From assembly GCA_025331565.1 (NCBI GenBank), contig JAFREQ010000043.1:434001-498000 (forward strand): a stretch of 64,000 bases of DNA, given 5' to 3'. Below are positions 1 to 11,753 of this stretch, in pieces. Within the stretch, counting starts at the first letter, position 1, and each line of letters opens with the position of its first letter. The notes below the pieces were generated by a model. It was given only the letters and a program-made list of their open reading frames with translations, had not been told where the DNA came from and ran no database searches. The position numbers and the translations under genes are program-made. This stretch comes from Holacanthus passer (Eukaryota; Chordata; Actinopteri; Pomacanthidae).

Positions 1-767
1 TGTTGCCACAGCTCACTGAATCATCGCATTCCTTCGAGGCAGTCTGGTTCATAGCAAACACACATATGGAGTTCATGGAGTATAGTTATGAGGGAATTAT
101 GTGCATATAGCTTTCACCAAACAAACACCTGGTATGAGGTGTATACAACCAGCATTTGATCTCTGAAATGGTAAAACATCACCTTTGTGTGGTGGCAGAT
201 TTTAGCGAGACGACAAAGGCCTTTTCATAATTATGTCATAATAATGTCTTTGTTGAATAGAATGAATAAGAGAACAATAGAATGACATTATTGTGTTTCT
301 TGTCTACAAGTACAACAGAATAATGTCAATGACTTGTATTTTTTTATTATTATTTTTGCATTAGTAAAGATTCCCATAAATAACATAAATTGTTTTAAAA
401 ATAAAAGAGTTCAACATTAAGGGACTAAGAAAATTATTCGCATGGGGATGGGGTCTGAATCTTGTATTCCATTTGGTAAAATTGCAAGATCCATATCCCA
501 TGGATATGTTCAAATATGTGAGCCAGAAATCACTTAAAAAATATACAATAAAACTCACACAGTAAAAATAAATCTAGGATGAGAGATTTTTTTTTTCATT
601 ACGTTCATTCTGTAATTGCATTACTTTTGAATTTATAAATTCAGCCACCTCTTGGTGTCACAGAGCGTAAATCAGGCAGCAATAGACATTGTTGTATCAG
701 CCACACTTTTGACTTCTTATGTAATGTATGGACCAGGGAAAGGACCTGATGGCAGCATGGAGGGTAC
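1..767. other. pik3r5 intron sequence at left edge, no exon recognised
   Basis: This AT-rich stretch lies downstream (minus-strand sense) of the last recognisable pik3r5 exon, after its GT donor at 767-766. I looked for the next conserved p101 block, which in mammals starts with the residues following DVLCQ, and did not find it. The stretch is therefore read as intron. No RNA gene or clear repeat family was recognised. Confidence 0.6.
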
Positions 768-893
768 CTGACAAAGGACGTCAGAGGACAGGCTGAGTAG
801 ATTGAGGACATTCCTCTCGTACCAGGGGTCGATCATACCCAACATCTGGGCTATATCGGTTGTACTGTCCTCCAGTATGCTGCCATTAGTCTC
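768..893 (-). CDS. pik3r5: pik3r5 coding exon, residues 585-626
   Basis: A 42-codon, phase 0-0 exon. The acceptor CAG ends at 894 and the donor GT is at 767-766. It encodes a stretch containing DSTTDIAQMLGMIDPWYERNV and ending DVLCQ, the best conserved block of p101 in this window. This is the last exon I can identify; the remaining C-terminal exons lie left of the window. Confidence 0.93.
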
Positions 894-3800
894 CTGAAAG
901 ATTAAAGAATAAAAGGAGTTAATACCTCAGTCAAAGAAATACATAAATAAAATTTCATGTTCTTTCAGTTTCCTGTCAGCAGGTATATTAAAACAACATT
1001 ACAGTACTATCTGTACCTCATTCACATAAGGCACTGTTTATAAAGGGTTTAAGTTAATGTTAAAGTTAATTAATGCCTGTAATAAAGTTAATTAATAATT
1101 TATTAATGCTTTAAAAGAGAAGTTGTAAGAGAATTATGCTCCTCCAAAGAAACCCCACACTTTGTCTTTTTAGCTCTTTAGTTCATCAGGTTCATCCAAC
1201 AGACCATTTGACCTCTGACCTTCTGGAAATGTGCTGCAGACTGGAACAGCAACTGGACCAAAACCCCTTCATTAACAACTTATCAAAATTGGCAAAGTAA
1301 GACATGATGGACTGGTGTCACAGCCTTTATTATCAGCCTCTTAACATTTATTGTTACATATGACTGACTAACTTAATTATAACTTAGTTATAATTATTAT
1401 AACTACTAATAACTTTCTTAATGTGTTGATTAATGACTCACCAGCCAGATATATTTTTCACTATCTGGCAACCCAGAATTTGTTCTCATTAATGTTTTTA
1501 ACTGAAGTGTTAGTAAATCATTTCTGAACCATTAGTCTAACTTACAGACCCATTACAAAGGGTGTATTATGTATATGACAGTGCCAGATGTTCTCACCAC
1601 AGATGCAGCAGCTTTGCTTGAACTTCCTATCGGCCCTTCAGTCGGTGTGTGTCCACCTCCTGAGCTTCCTACTGGTCTCCTCTTGGTGGGAACAAAGTAA
1701 AACTGCAGTTTGCATGTCTTGGTGAGTCTCGGACATTTGCTCTCTTTCTGCTGCAGGTCGCTGTATGCCCTGGCCAGCCTGCCGGCCTCTCTGTCCCCTC
1801 CAAACACCACCACTTTGACCAGGGTGGGCACCTCTGCTGCCTCGCCTTCGTCGCAGCTCAGGATTGGCCTCCTGCGGATGCACATGTGCTTCTGGGGGGA
1901 GAGAGGATCCAGGGCAGCAGTGGATGTGTACAGCGGGTGAACCTGTCTGCACAGGGTCCTGGAGTGTTTGTGCTGCGAGCCAGTTCTTTGGAAGTCTTTG
2001 GTAAAATCCCCACGGTAGCCCATGCTCTGGGCACGGCGGCAAACGCTCGGGCTGCGGGGATTCTTGAAAAGCAAGGAGAAGCGCTCGACCCCTAAGAGGG
2101 ATCTGGACTTCTTTTTGGGTTTCTTCCTGGGCTTTGGTTGGCTGTCTTGTGTGTCTGCGTCCTCCTGTGTTATGTCTTCACTGAAGTCACTTTCCACACC
2201 AGATGAGCAAGACAGCGTGGAGACCACAGACCAGCTGGAGGAGAGGGAGTAGCCGGAGTCCCTCGAGGAAGAGGACGCGGTGGAGATGCGGTGGTTTTGA
2301 AAGTCATGGACCCCTTTGTTTCCCTCCACCTCATCCTCCTCATCCACGCTGGTGTCAAAATTATCATCTTCATCCGTTTCTGTTTTGAGGAAGCAGTCGG
2401 CGGGCGGGTCCGGGTCGGACTCCAAAATGTGGTGCAGAAAATCTGCATGAGCACAGAGAAGAAAAAGAACAGCTAAAGACGGATCTCTAGTAAACAATGC
2501 AGGTATTTGAAGAGTCGTCAGACTGAGCTCATTACCAAAGTTGTCGTTTTCCCAGGTGCATGTGTGGCACTTGGGGAAGGGCGGCATGAAAGTCTCAACA
2601 GCCCCTAATGAGAGGAGGTGATAGTGAGATTAAAGAGACACTACTGTCTGAAAAGCAGGTTCAAGGAACATCAGGACACAACTGCTTTTCCTCATTACAA
2701 CAATTTGAATATGGAATGTGGTCTGTCTCTGGTATTTCATGGTTATATTTTGTGTCTTACCAGGATCTGGGCAGCCATCAGCAGGAGCAGGAACAGTCAG
2801 GCCCTCTCTGAGCCTCTCCATGCTGCGGAGTAGACCTTGTCTAGCTGAGCTGAGATCTGCTGCAGAGGCTGCTGTCTCCATGCTGTCAGTCACTGCCTCC
2901 ATGAGCTGATCCAGCTCCTCGGGCCGCTTTGTCTGGAGGAAGAGTGGGGAGTTTGTTAAAGGAAGAAACCGGGACAGAATAAAGAAAAAATGTAGATTTT
3001 TCCACACACTGGTCGGTCACCTGCAAGGCAGCGTGCAGGGCCCGCAGGTCATGTTTTGGGCCCAGAGCAGCCTGGAAGCTGTGCAGGATGAGGATGATAG
3101 TGGCGTCTCTGTGGGAGTGCTGGGTGCTGCTCAGCTGCTCTGAGACAGACTGGACCTCTGGAGGGACGTCCTCATCCGGATTCACTAACAGCACCATGCT
3201 AATAGAATGAACACACATCATATGCATACACAAGGAGAGCAATGATGTGAATGTTTCAAGTGTTAAGTTAGACTAAGGAACGTAGTTTTTTTTTATGATG
3301 TAGCCATGTTCAGCTTTTTTTAATGGCATCTTTAATAGCTAGTGTTAAAGTTTGAATGGACTTACATGGTTTTAGAGCAGTGGACCTCTGGGGAAACACC
3401 CTGCTCTGTCCTCACCAGCCTTTGAAATGAAATACCTGAAACGAAAGTGTGCAGACAGTTTAGTACATCTCTGCAGGTAAACACTGCCCCCAGATGGTCA
3501 CAATGATACATGAAGAATGCCTGTGGTGGAAGAAGCACTCAAGTCAAAACGAGCAAAACCACAGTGTAGAAATACTCTGTTACAAGTAAAAGTACATAAA
3601 TACTAGCATCAAGTGCCAAAAGTGAAAGTACTCATTATGCATGAAAGCTGAAAATATTGAAAAAATAAACTGGATGTTGTTAGCATTGATTCAATTTCTT
3701 CCTTTTACTCATGCCTGTATTCTTATGTGGTTTATGTTACCTGTGTTTGTCTACATTTTCCCTACATTTTTATATTTTGTCTTTCAATGTAAAGCACATT

Positions 3801-5338
3801 GATTTTGCTTGTAATGAAATAAATAAAATTGACATTGCTCTTATTTCTAGTTCAACAATTTATCCATTACTATTATCTAACTGTTTCGACTTCTCTGCTC
3901 GCCTGCTAATTATTTTTTTTACACACTCTCAGTCACGAATCAGGCTTTACAGCTGACTCAGTGTGTTTATCCATATTTTTTAATTAAATGGAAATTAGCT
4001 GAGCTACTCCACAATCTTTCCACATACCCTCTGGCAACTGCAGAAGTACAAGTCCCCCTGGTGGAGAATCACTGGCTTAAACTACATTTTCCACACTTGA
4101 TAGAAAAACAGTGAGATGACATTTGGGCCTATTTCACTGCAGTACATAAGAGCTTCGGTGCTACCTGGTGCTCTGAGCTCCTGTTGGATGATACTGAGCA
4201 GGCGTTTGCTGGCGGAGCAGCAAGGCTCGGGCCAGGACAGGAAACTCTGGAACAAGAGGTAGGCCTCCTGCAGCACATCGCTGTCTGCAGCCACCTGAGG
4301 AGCCTGCAAGAAACAATCAACCAGGTTAAATAAGAAAGAGAATAAAGCAAATATTTTATTATGGAACGAATACCCAACACTGAATTTGGAAATATACTGA
4401 TTATAAATGTCACCCACTCACTTTGAGGAGGGTTGAAGAGAACAGGAGGGTGAGGGGCACCACCAGTTCATACTGACACCGCTCCAGCACCTGTGTGAGA
4501 TCAAAAAACTGAATTGAAACACACTGACGCTCATCATATGGCACTAAATGGTCAGAATAATGATGTTTATCGGCTCTTGACCTCCTTTGTTTTCCTCAGT
4601 ACTTTCTGCAGAAGGATGAGGAAGTTGTGGGGATCTCTCTTCACAAGTTCCTCCAAACACCAGCGGTTTATGCACAGCCCAGCTAGTCAGACAAGACAGA
4701 AACACGCAAGTGAGCCAAATGCTTATTTCTCCTTTTAGGTTTCACTCTGACGACAGGCAGCAAACAAGATGTTTTTTTCTTTATGTTATCAACCAATATT
4801 CAGAGAGGTGGTGAATGAAAAGAAAATCATTACGCCACTTTCCCTTGTTGCCAAAATTCTCAATAATTTATATGACTAAGTGTTTCAAAACTGGTGTTGC
4901 ATAAGCCAACGGGATACTACCCCAAGCTGTTTGTCACCCCTCATTGTGTGTCACCACTTTCAATTCCCAATTGTCTCCATAGGATGGACAATATGTTCCA
5001 ATGGGTTGACAATTTAAAAGATTCAAAATCTACTTACAGCCTTTGTCACTCAATTAATATTTCAGTGAGGTTCAACAGCAGTGAGTCAGGTTTGACCACA
5101 GTTTAACACATCATTTATACTTTTTGCCAGCTGTATTTTCTAATGCGATTTCAGATATGAGTTCATATTTTCAGCAGTGTTTCTGCACTGTGTTACCATT
5201 AAAGGCAGGTGTATGGGAATGGTTCTTACCGTTCCAGAGCTGTTTGTCAGGAGTGTCGAGACCGAGGTTACAGAGGCAACGCTCGAGGACATGCTGGATA
5301 CGATCCTCTGTGCACGAGCTCTGCTCCATCTTCTGCAT
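768..5338 (-). CDS. pik3r5: PI3K-gamma regulatory subunit 5 (p101), partial, 10 exons
   Basis: p101 is the non-catalytic partner of PI3K-gamma (PIK3CG). It binds G-protein beta-gamma and recruits the kinase to the plasma membrane downstream of GPCRs. The coding join on the minus strand is 5338-5230, 4682-4582, 4490-4422, 4303-4165, 3435-3366, 3198-3021, 2932-2761, 2604-2536, 2442-1598 and 893-768. All junctions have AG/GT ends and matching phases, giving 626 codons without a stop. The N-terminal CTEDRIQHVLERCL, the mid-protein VVVFGGDREAGRLARAYS with KLQFYFVPTKR, and DPWYERNV followed by DVLCQ are close to human PIK3R5, and they separate it from the shorter paralogue PIK3R6. An acidic, Ser-rich variable region lies around residues 315-400. 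Mammalian p101 is about 880 residues, so roughly the last 220-250 lie beyond the left edge. Translation is placed at the ATG at 5338; an in-frame ATG at 5329, next to the conserved block, is an alternative. The 5' non-coding exon and promoter are not located. Confidence 0.93.
1598..2442 (-). CDS. pik3r5: pik3r5 large central exon, residues 303-584
   Basis: An 845-nt exon. The acceptor AG is at 2444-2443 and the donor GTGAGA starts at 1597. It carries the acidic segment ETDEDDNFDTSVDEEDEVEG, a Ser-rich run around SSSRDSGYSLSSS, a basic KPRKKPKKKSRS patch, and near its end the conserved VVVFGGDREAGRLARAYS and QFYFVPTKRR. A single large exon for this variable middle region is plausible for the family. 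The Ser/acidic stretch is probably disordered (inference). Confidence 0.92.
2536..2604 (-). CDS. pik3r5: pik3r5 coding exon, residues 280-302
   Basis: A 69-nt exon with acceptor AG at 2606-2605 and donor GTAATG starting at 2535. It encodes VETFMPPFPKCHTCTWENDNF, which lines up with the mammalian segment of the pattern IPIPVARCYTYSW. Its phases (2 nt in, 1 nt out) fit both neighbours exactly. Confidence 0.88.
2761..2932 (-). CDS. pik3r5: pik3r5 coding exon, residues 223-279
   Basis: A 172-nt exon after a strong pyrimidine tract (acceptor AG at 2934-2933; donor GTAAGA from 2760). It encodes a predicted helical segment beginning TKRPEELDQLMEAVTDSM. Similarity to mammals is weaker here than in the flanking exons, so the assignment rests mainly on splice signals and phase continuity. 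Confidence 0.85.
3021..3198 (-). CDS. pik3r5: pik3r5 coding exon, residues 163-222
   Basis: A 178-nt exon (acceptor AG at 3200-3199; donor GTGACC from 3020). It encodes MVLLVNPDEDVPPEVQ and, further on, ILILHSFQAALGPKHDLRAL. These match the mammalian p101 stretches VLLLNPVEVQ and LLLHAFQATFGAHCDVPGL. Confidence 0.93.
3366..3435 (-). CDS. pik3r5: pik3r5 coding exon, residues 140-162
   Basis: A 70-nt exon (acceptor AG at 3437-3436; donor GTAAGT from 3365). It encodes ISFQRLVRTEQGVSP, matching mammalian ISYQRLVRAEQGLP. It is entered in phase 1 and left in phase 2, consistent with both neighbours. Confidence 0.92.
3521..3665 (+). repeat. teleost interspersed repeat fragment (AAGTAAAAGTA type)
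   Basis: This is a fragment of a repeat seen very widely in teleosts, typified by 'gttacaagtaaaagtac' and 'aaagtactcattatgca'. The same family recurs at 9175-9655 (longer) and 38080-38343 (opposite strand). It lies in the intron between the exons at 3366-3435 and 4165-4303. The family is recognised from memory and I do not assign a formal class. Confidence 0.6.
3690..4074 (+). mobile_element. hAT-like miniature element, right part
   Basis: The right end reads 'ggagaatcactg' (to 4074), the inverted form of the CAGTGRTT-type terminus shared with the better-preserved copy at 16092-16528. The interior shares 'ctgactca' and surrounding sequence with that copy. The left terminus is not clear. It has no coding capacity. 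Confidence 0.5.
4165..4303 (-). CDS. pik3r5: pik3r5 coding exon, residues 94-139
   Basis: A 139-nt exon (acceptor AG at 4305-4304; donor GTAGCA from 4164). It encodes DSDVLQEAYLLFQSFLSWPE and ends QQELRAP, matching mammalian p101 in the N-terminal helical region. Confidence 0.92.
4422..4490 (-). CDS. pik3r5: pik3r5 coding exon, residues 71-93
   Basis: A 69-nt, phase 0-0 exon (acceptor ends at 4491; donor GTGAGT from 4421). It encodes VLERCQYELVVPLTLLFSST, which aligns with mammalian VQEKGTYDLLTPLALLFYST. Confidence 0.92.
4582..4682 (-). CDS. pik3r5: pik3r5 coding exon, residues 37-70
   Basis: A 101-nt exon (acceptor AG at 4684-4683; donor GTCAAG from 4581). It encodes AGLCINRWCLEELVKRDPHN followed by FLILLQKVL and KTKE, very close to mammalian p101. 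The GTCAAG donor is non-optimal, but phase and homology fix it. Confidence 0.92.
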
Positions 5339-5344
5339 CCTCTT
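5230..5344 (-). CDS. pik3r5: pik3r5 first coding exon, residues 1-36
   Basis: This exon follows a T-rich tract ending in CTGCAG (AG at 5346-5345) and ends before GTAAGA (GT at 5229-5228). ATG codons lie at 5338 and 5329, both in frame, just before CTEDRIQHVLERCLCNLGLD, the hallmark p101 N-terminus. The acceptor just upstream implies at least one more 5' non-coding exon to the right, which I cannot place. Confidence 0.9.
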
Positions 5345-6460
5345 CTGCAGAGGCATCACAACATCCACAGAAAAATACAGAAGATAAAGCACCAGGAAGT
5401 CCCAAAATAACAAGACTTATTATTCCGGTAAAACCAATCTATAACGTCCTCTTCAGCAGTCCAAACTTCCTGTTATGGCTCCTGCCAACACTTTATAATC
5501 ATTATTGTTCCCTTCCAGAAACAATCAAGCACAATCCGGAGTAAAAGGCTCACAGCCGCACAAACAGAGATGCAGACGCAAATGTCCACAGCAAAGATGT
5601 CAGGGAAGAAAATACAGTGTGCTACTTCCTCCAAAAACCAGTGAGTCACAGACTGTGTGAGTGCACCGGAGATGAGCTGGTCGAAAACAGCAGCCACAAC
5701 TTCTACTTTTTCATTCTTAAAAATCAGCTGCTGACACCAGATTTCATATGACTCAGGAGTGGGATGGAGATGAATCTTACAAGGACAACTTCCCGTTTGA
5801 TCCTCTGATTAACAAGCAAAGACAAGTATTTCCAACAGTATTTTGTAGTAAAGATAAAAGAATCACTCAAGTATGTTAAAGCAACAAAACCACATCAAGC
5901 ACAGCCGTTATGAAAACACATAATTTCTGGATTTTGCTTACTACAGATCACACGACACTGTGGTTAGGGTACACACGTATTTCATGACAAGCATCTGCAA
6001 CCGCACAGACCACACAGCGAGATGGACAGTTTTGGAAAGTAATGACATTTCATTTGAGGCAATTAAAGATTTTTTTTAAAAGTAGGCAGATTTTTCCAAG
6101 GCAGGGTCTGTTTCAGTGCCTGCTGTGATTCATTTAAAAAGAACAAATCTGTCACCATCCTTCTTAATGAGAAAAATTATTCTCCCTTTAACTCCTTAGT
6201 ATATTTGGCCTCCAGGATGTCGGCGTGCACACAGAAGCCCAGCTGTTGTAATTGTGCCCAGCTGTGACAGATGTGTCACTGTGACCAGTGCTGAATAATG
6301 TGTGTAATTACACAACTGGAAAACTGGGGTCACCGGTGCCCATCAAAAACAGGAAAAGGTCTTCCGGGAAACAGTGTAAACTAAAACTAATCATTTGACT
6401 GCTTCCCTAAAACTGGACAGGGGCAGAGACGGCATCTTTACTGGCTGAAATACACATTCA

Positions 6461-6760
6461 TATGAAGTGCTGTAACAGATTGTACCCTTTCACCAACAGC
6501 AGTCATATTCCAAATCTGTTCATCTTAAAATGGATGTTATCTACTATTATTAACCATATAAATGTGGATATTGCTACAGAATTTTTCATACAATTGAACT
6601 GTCAGTGTTTAGGTTGGTTTGGTCGATTTTGCATTTGTACTACTTAGTGAGAGAAGTTAGACATTTCAACCATTTATCGTTTTGTTTCAACTGTTTATCT
6701 GTTAGTGTTAGATGCCTATTTCATTCTATGCACATTCTATTTTTAGCTGTCCATTACATT
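6461..6760 (+). mobile_element. hAT-like miniature element fragment
   Basis: Internal sequence ('tgtttaggttggttt', 'tttgcatttgtac', 'acatttcaaccatt') parallels the interior of the element at 16092-16528 ('tgtttaggttagttt', 'ttgcatttgtacc', 'atttcaaccag'). The termini are degraded. It is non-coding and non-autonomous. Confidence 0.45.
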
Positions 6761-6903
6761 TAGCTTAGGAATCACTGTAATGAAGTAGTGCACAAAAGAC
6801 ACTGGCAGGGATTATCTTATATAGGTGGTGATATTCAGTCAAGATTGTTGTATTAAAATAAGTTTCAACTCCTAAACGCAAAATGAAAGCGCAAAATGAC
6901 TAC

Positions 6904-7250
6904 ATGCACACACGCAGCATATTAAGATAGATAGATAGATACTGTATAGATCCTTTACAGGAAATTACTTTGCCACAGCAGCTCAAGTCTCAGAAAAAGA
7001 AAAAACCCACAACTGCACAAAACAAACAACAATAAGCAATAAATTAAGAAAATATACATGTATATACAATATGTAAACAGTAAGATAAATGAAATGAGTA
7101 TTGAACCATGACATAAGGCCCTAGTTTGCACAGCATACTATGGTTATTGCAAACCATGGAGGCAAGCTTATCTGTATCATATCTGTGCAGCAGGGCGACG
7201 CAGGCAGCAGCTCTGCGCTCTGCAGTACAAGGCACATCCAGCTTCTGCAA
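6904..7250 (-). mobile_element. LINE/SINE 3' end in reverse, with (GATA)n tail
   Basis: Read on the minus strand, the segment ends in 'gtaatttcctgtaaaggatc' followed by a short (TATC)n run. This is the usual 3' tail of teleost LINE/SINE retroposons. The GATA array spans about 6925-6940. Sequence up to about 7250 could belong to the same insertion, but the left boundary is uncertain. No intact reverse transcriptase frame is present. Confidence 0.5.
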
Positions 7251-7548
7251 GCAAAGCCTGTCGATTGTCTACTGAGGAAGCAGGTGTTGCTCCATTGTAC
7301 ACTGTCAGGCTATATTGTCCAGCCCTGCCATGAGAACGTGGCTGTGACTGCCACAATGCAAAAATACTGATCTCCGCCGGGGCTTCTGTAAACATTAGGA
7401 TTATTAAAATGTAGGCACATGTTAAAATGGAGAGACAAGAGAGTGGAATAAGAGGTGACACTGTTAGATGTAGACCTACAGCTACCACCTGGACCGGACA
7501 TGCCCAAAGATGGTGTGCCACAAGGTTCAATTTGGCCAGATTTCTAGC

Positions 7549-7592
7549 AAAAAAAAAAAATTGATTAAAATGAATAAATAAATAAATAAATC
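7549..7592 (+). repeat. A-rich stretch and (AAAT)n microsatellite
   Basis: An A-run at about 7549-7560 is followed by five or so AAAT units to 7592. This is simple sequence with no indicated function. Confidence 0.8.
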
Positions 7593-9174
7593 AAATAATA
7601 TAAATCACTGCTTATGCTGTTTTATTTTTGTGAGATTGCTTTTTATTTGACACAATCTGAGCACTTTGTGACACCTTGCGCAGGAAGTCAGTCAATTAAG
7701 GGAACTTTGGACAGTAGTACAATTTACATCTTAACAATAAAGTACAGGTGTTTGCTTTTGGCCCTCCAATAGAAAAAGTTTGAACATGCTGGCCCCAGAC
7801 TATGAAGACACCTTGATTATACATCTTATCTCATCAATAAAGCAAAATTATACCACTTTTTTTCCCTCTTTCCAGCACCTCAGTAATCTATTAAATATTA
7901 AACAAACGTATTCTGTGTAAGTCTCAATGCACTAACATCAGCTATGAGCAGCATTTTAAAGAAGGGGAACAGGAAATCTGCAGAGATTGAATAACACTTT
8001 GCAGTTAGATCTGATGTAGGTTGTGTAAGAGAGACTTGTCGCTACTAGAGAGAGAATATATAGAATGATAAAATATGTAAAATGGCACCTGTTGCCAACC
8101 TGAGACAGACAGGTGACACACAGGATGTGGAATATCCTGTAAATATGTTGAAATTAAAAAGATGTTGAAAATCAGATCAGCATTGAGAGACACATCTTAC
8201 CAATATCTGCAGTTATCAGTTGTCCTAGATCATCCCAGATCAGCCACAGCTGAGGCACACAGGTGGAGGGAAACAATACAGAGACCACATCCTCCTGTTG
8301 CTGGTTGCTCTTCAAAAACAAAGCCTCCAGCTACAGAGTCAAGAGAGCATGCGCTGCAAAACAGGAACTGAATGAGTGTTTATGCTGACGAAGATTTGCA
8401 CACTGATGTCGGAGGAAGAGGCTTTTATATGACAGATCTGATTTGACACAAGAGCTTGTTTAGAACTGTTTGGATTTGATGGTGCACACTGTTACTTTAT
8501 GTTTATCAAATGTCTGTATTTTTTATTGATATGTCTTCTATAATGTGGTATCTAAAAAAACAAAGTTGCAATATTGTTATACCTATTATTTTTATGCTTA
8601 ATTGAATTTGAAGCTTTATTATACATGTCATTGTAAATGCATACAATAGGGCACTTTTGAATATATTTTTAAATAACTTTTTCCTCTCAGATTGTATCAT
8701 TTGAAAGATTTTTAGGAGACTGAAGATGTGAAAGAATCAGTAGAGCATAGTAAAAAAAAGAAAAGTGAAAAAGCCATGTTGAGGGCTCCAGGTTCAGAAC
8801 TAAGTTTGGAACTCTTCATAGGTTGTCTTTAAGCTGCCATTTATGAAACATGATCTTTCATACTACTCTTATTTGCTGAAGATAATTTGTTTAATTTAGA
8901 TTGTTTCTGCTATATGTTTTATGTTGTTAGACTGTAGCCTATTTTAATTGCTACTTATGTTCACCAGTACACTCCTGAAATAGAAATTTTGCACATTCAC
9001 GTTTCCCAGACAAGGTATCCTGATGAGTTTGGGGATTCCTTTACTTTTCCTCTAGCGCCACCATGAGGTTATTGTTTGTGGTAAATGTCTCAGCTATTGA
9101 ATGGATTGAGGATGAAATTTGACACTTATGCTCAATAACTCATGTTTCCCTCAGACTGAATTGTAATAACTTCG

Positions 9175-9655
9175 TAGAAGAAGAAGTACTCAGATCTTTT
9201 AATTAAGTAAAAGTAGCAATACCACAGTGTTGAAAGACTCTGTTAGAAGTTAAAGCTATGCATTCAAAATCTTACTGCAACGTTATTATCATCAAAATAT
9301 ACATAAAGTACCAACAGCAAAAGTGCTCATTTTGCAGAATTGACCATTTTAGGATGATGTATATTATATAATGGATTATAATTATTGATGCACTTTAATG
9401 GTGCAGTTGCTAAAGGTGAGGCTAATTGTAATTACTTTATATGCTCCTGGTTTGCTTATCAATTCACCCCCAACAATAAGATCCTATCTTATCCTATAAT
9501 AATACATCATAATTTATTTATTAGTTCATTATATGTTATTAATCTGATTCAGCAAAGTGAAAGTAGCTCAAGTTATCAAATAAATGTGGAGTAAAAAGTG
9601 TAATATTTCCAAGTATATAAGTATATACAAGTATAAAGTAGCATAAACTGGACAT
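9175..9655 (+). repeat. teleost interspersed repeat (AAGTAAAAGTA type), long copy
   Basis: It opens with 'agaagtactcagatcttt' and 'aagtaaaagtagcaatacc' and closes with 'agtataaagtagcataaa', the order seen in a high-copy teleost repeat. It has no coding capacity. It lies upstream of ntn1, between the two divergent genes. Confidence 0.65.
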
Positions 9656-11099
9656 TTGACTCATGTCCACAGTGCAGATGTCCACGTGTGGAGAGCAGGG
9701 ATGGGAAGGGGCTCAAGCTGCTCCATCACTGGGTGACACCTGTCCTACGATGTCCTCTCATTGGCTGTTGTGTGAGTCGGTGGTGGCCAGCGACTTGGAC
9801 GCTATTCTTGGAGCACACAAGCAGTCACTGTAGTCTGTGTGTGTGTGTGCTGACATGACTCCATCACACCTGTGTGTGACAAAGAAGGGTCCATCACTGC
9901 TATGACAGGCAGGTATATAACCATCATGTTTCTGCTGGGGGTCACAGAGGTCAGTGTGTGTAGTGTTGTGAAGGTCAGGTGACCACAGTGCAAAAAGCTA
10001 AACGAGGGCCAAAATAATGCATTCATGCAGCTTTTAATGAGCCCTGACCTGATTAAAACTGAATTTTAGCTCCAACTCCCTATGAAAAATGACCTGACCT
10101 TTTTGGTGAAATACAAAAGGGGCTTTAAAGTTTTGCACAATTAATCACAAACTACTTCACATTTTTGTGGTGGGGGGATGGATGTTGCTGTTTTTACTGA
10201 ATAACAAATTATTTTTTGGGATGACAGAACGCTGTCGAAATGCTTGTATTGAACTGTTTCACAGTTACCTCACTAAGAGAATTTGGGGTCAATTTTAGTG
10301 TTTTACTGATCTAATTAACCTGCAATTCAATTTAAATTTAAGGTGTATTTGAGCTCAAACCTTGACACACCCAGCCTTAACATCTTTTATTTTTTATATA
10401 CTAACAAATAAATACAACTGAGCTGATGAGTGACATTTTTCTATTGGAGTTTTGAACTGTAACTGCAGTGCAGAATACATGTGTGTTTGTCCTGTACAGC
10501 TGGGACTGTTCCAACATTGATACACATCTCGCACAGCAATGCCACTAAACCTGCTGTCGACTGCAACCAAATGGTGAAGATGTTCAGAGAGTGTATGGTC
10601 AACCAAGGTCTTACAGGTTGACTAACGGCTGCTGCTGACGACACGTACAGGACTCTGATAGGGAAGAGAGAGGGAGGGTTAACCAGCCATGAAACACACA
10701 CTTAAAATGAAAGATTACATGAAGGCTTGAGACCAGTTTGACGTTTAAGAATGGCTGATGTTCAGAATAAAATGTTAAACTTACTCTATGTTGGGAATAA
10801 AATTGTGTTATTTGAACATAATTTGAAAAATGACAACTTCATTTTATTTATCTAACTTCACTATTGCCCAGTTAAGAGTTAACATAATATGTGCTCTCAC
10901 ACCTGGTTCAGAAGGACAGTTTGCCTTAAAGGAAAGTTTGCAACAAATTTACTTCCAGTTGCAAATTTGACAAAAATGTCTATTAATTTCTGTAACATGA
11001 AAAAAAACACAAAAAATGAGGTGTTAAGACTAACTATTCAAGCTCTAAATGTCTTAATCTAACTTTTTATGTATCTTCAAATCACAAAATATCACTCGG

Positions 11100-11282
11100 T
11101 CACAGTGCGTTTTTGAAACATGTAGTACGCACAATCTGCCGGCAGAGGTCGCCGCTGCCTCTCTCTGCTCAGAGCCGCTCCGAAGGCTCCGTCTCCCGTG
11201 TGAATGAGCGGAGCCCCTTTTCTCTGCTCCGAACACAGGGACCGGGACAGACAGAGATAGAGGTGGGCAGAGGTGTGACTGG

Positions 11283-11326
<44 letters not shown>

Positions 11327-11723
11327 GCAGAGGCAGACTCGCAGCCAGCTGGGCTTTTTGCCAGATCTTATTTTTATTTAGGGATCTCCAAAGGCTGCAC
11401 AACTACATCAGCCCGTGCGTAAAAAAAGAAAAGAGGGGGGGGAGAGATTGTAGGTTGTTCTCCAAATTCTTAGGACTTGTGCTCCACTTTGAGACTGAGC
11501 AGTTTATTTGGAGGCTGTGTCCTGGGTGGAGTTTTCCCTTTTTTTGTGCCTCGTAAGAATATTTCACACACATTTCACATGTTAAAACGCTTGTGCCAAA
11601 GTTTTGCCAAAAAAAGAAAAATCTACCTGAGCTTCATTCATTTTTTCTCCTCATGCATGTGTGTTTATTCTCATCAGTTCTGAGGTGATTTAACTGATGG
11701 TTTTTGTGTGCATTGCATTTCAG
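11100..11723 (+). promoter_or_regulatory. candidate ntn1 promoter / 5' non-coding exon region
   Basis: Composition changes at about 11100 from AT-rich to CpG-containing, with 'gtcgccgctgcc', 'gagccgctccgaagg' and 'gaccgggacagac', and stays GC-rich into the first coding exon. A consensus acceptor 'gcatttcag' ends at 11723, 30 nt before the ATG. This suggests that an upstream non-coding exon is spliced in, as in mammalian NTN1. The exact start site and donor cannot be fixed. A (CA)n array sits at 11286-11323. Confidence 0.45.
11286..11323 (+). repeat. (CA)n microsatellite
   Basis: About 19 uninterrupted CA units lie within the candidate 5' region of ntn1. The array is likely polymorphic, and its distance to the start codon (about 430 bp) makes it a possible source of promoter variation (inference). 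Confidence 0.95.
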
Positions 11724-11753
11724 CAGCAGAGTCCCTGCGGTGCGCGGATTACA

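Larger units (their letters stand above)
5345..11099. other. divergent intergenic region between pik3r5 and ntn1
   Basis: About 5.8 kb separates the first coding exon of pik3r5 from the CpG-richer upstream region of ntn1. Any 5' non-coding exon and promoter of pik3r5 should lie here, but no exon can be supported from sequence alone. The region is AT-rich and contains the repeats listed separately. No tRNA, rRNA or conserved protein-coding exon was recognised. Confidence 0.6.

Noticed and set aside
5473..5697. Minus-strand frame upstream of pik3r5 with its own ATG as an alternative first exon
   Set aside because: It has no similarity to p101, which begins near CTEDRIQHVLERCL in the exon at 5230-5344. 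At best it could overlap non-coding 5' sequence.
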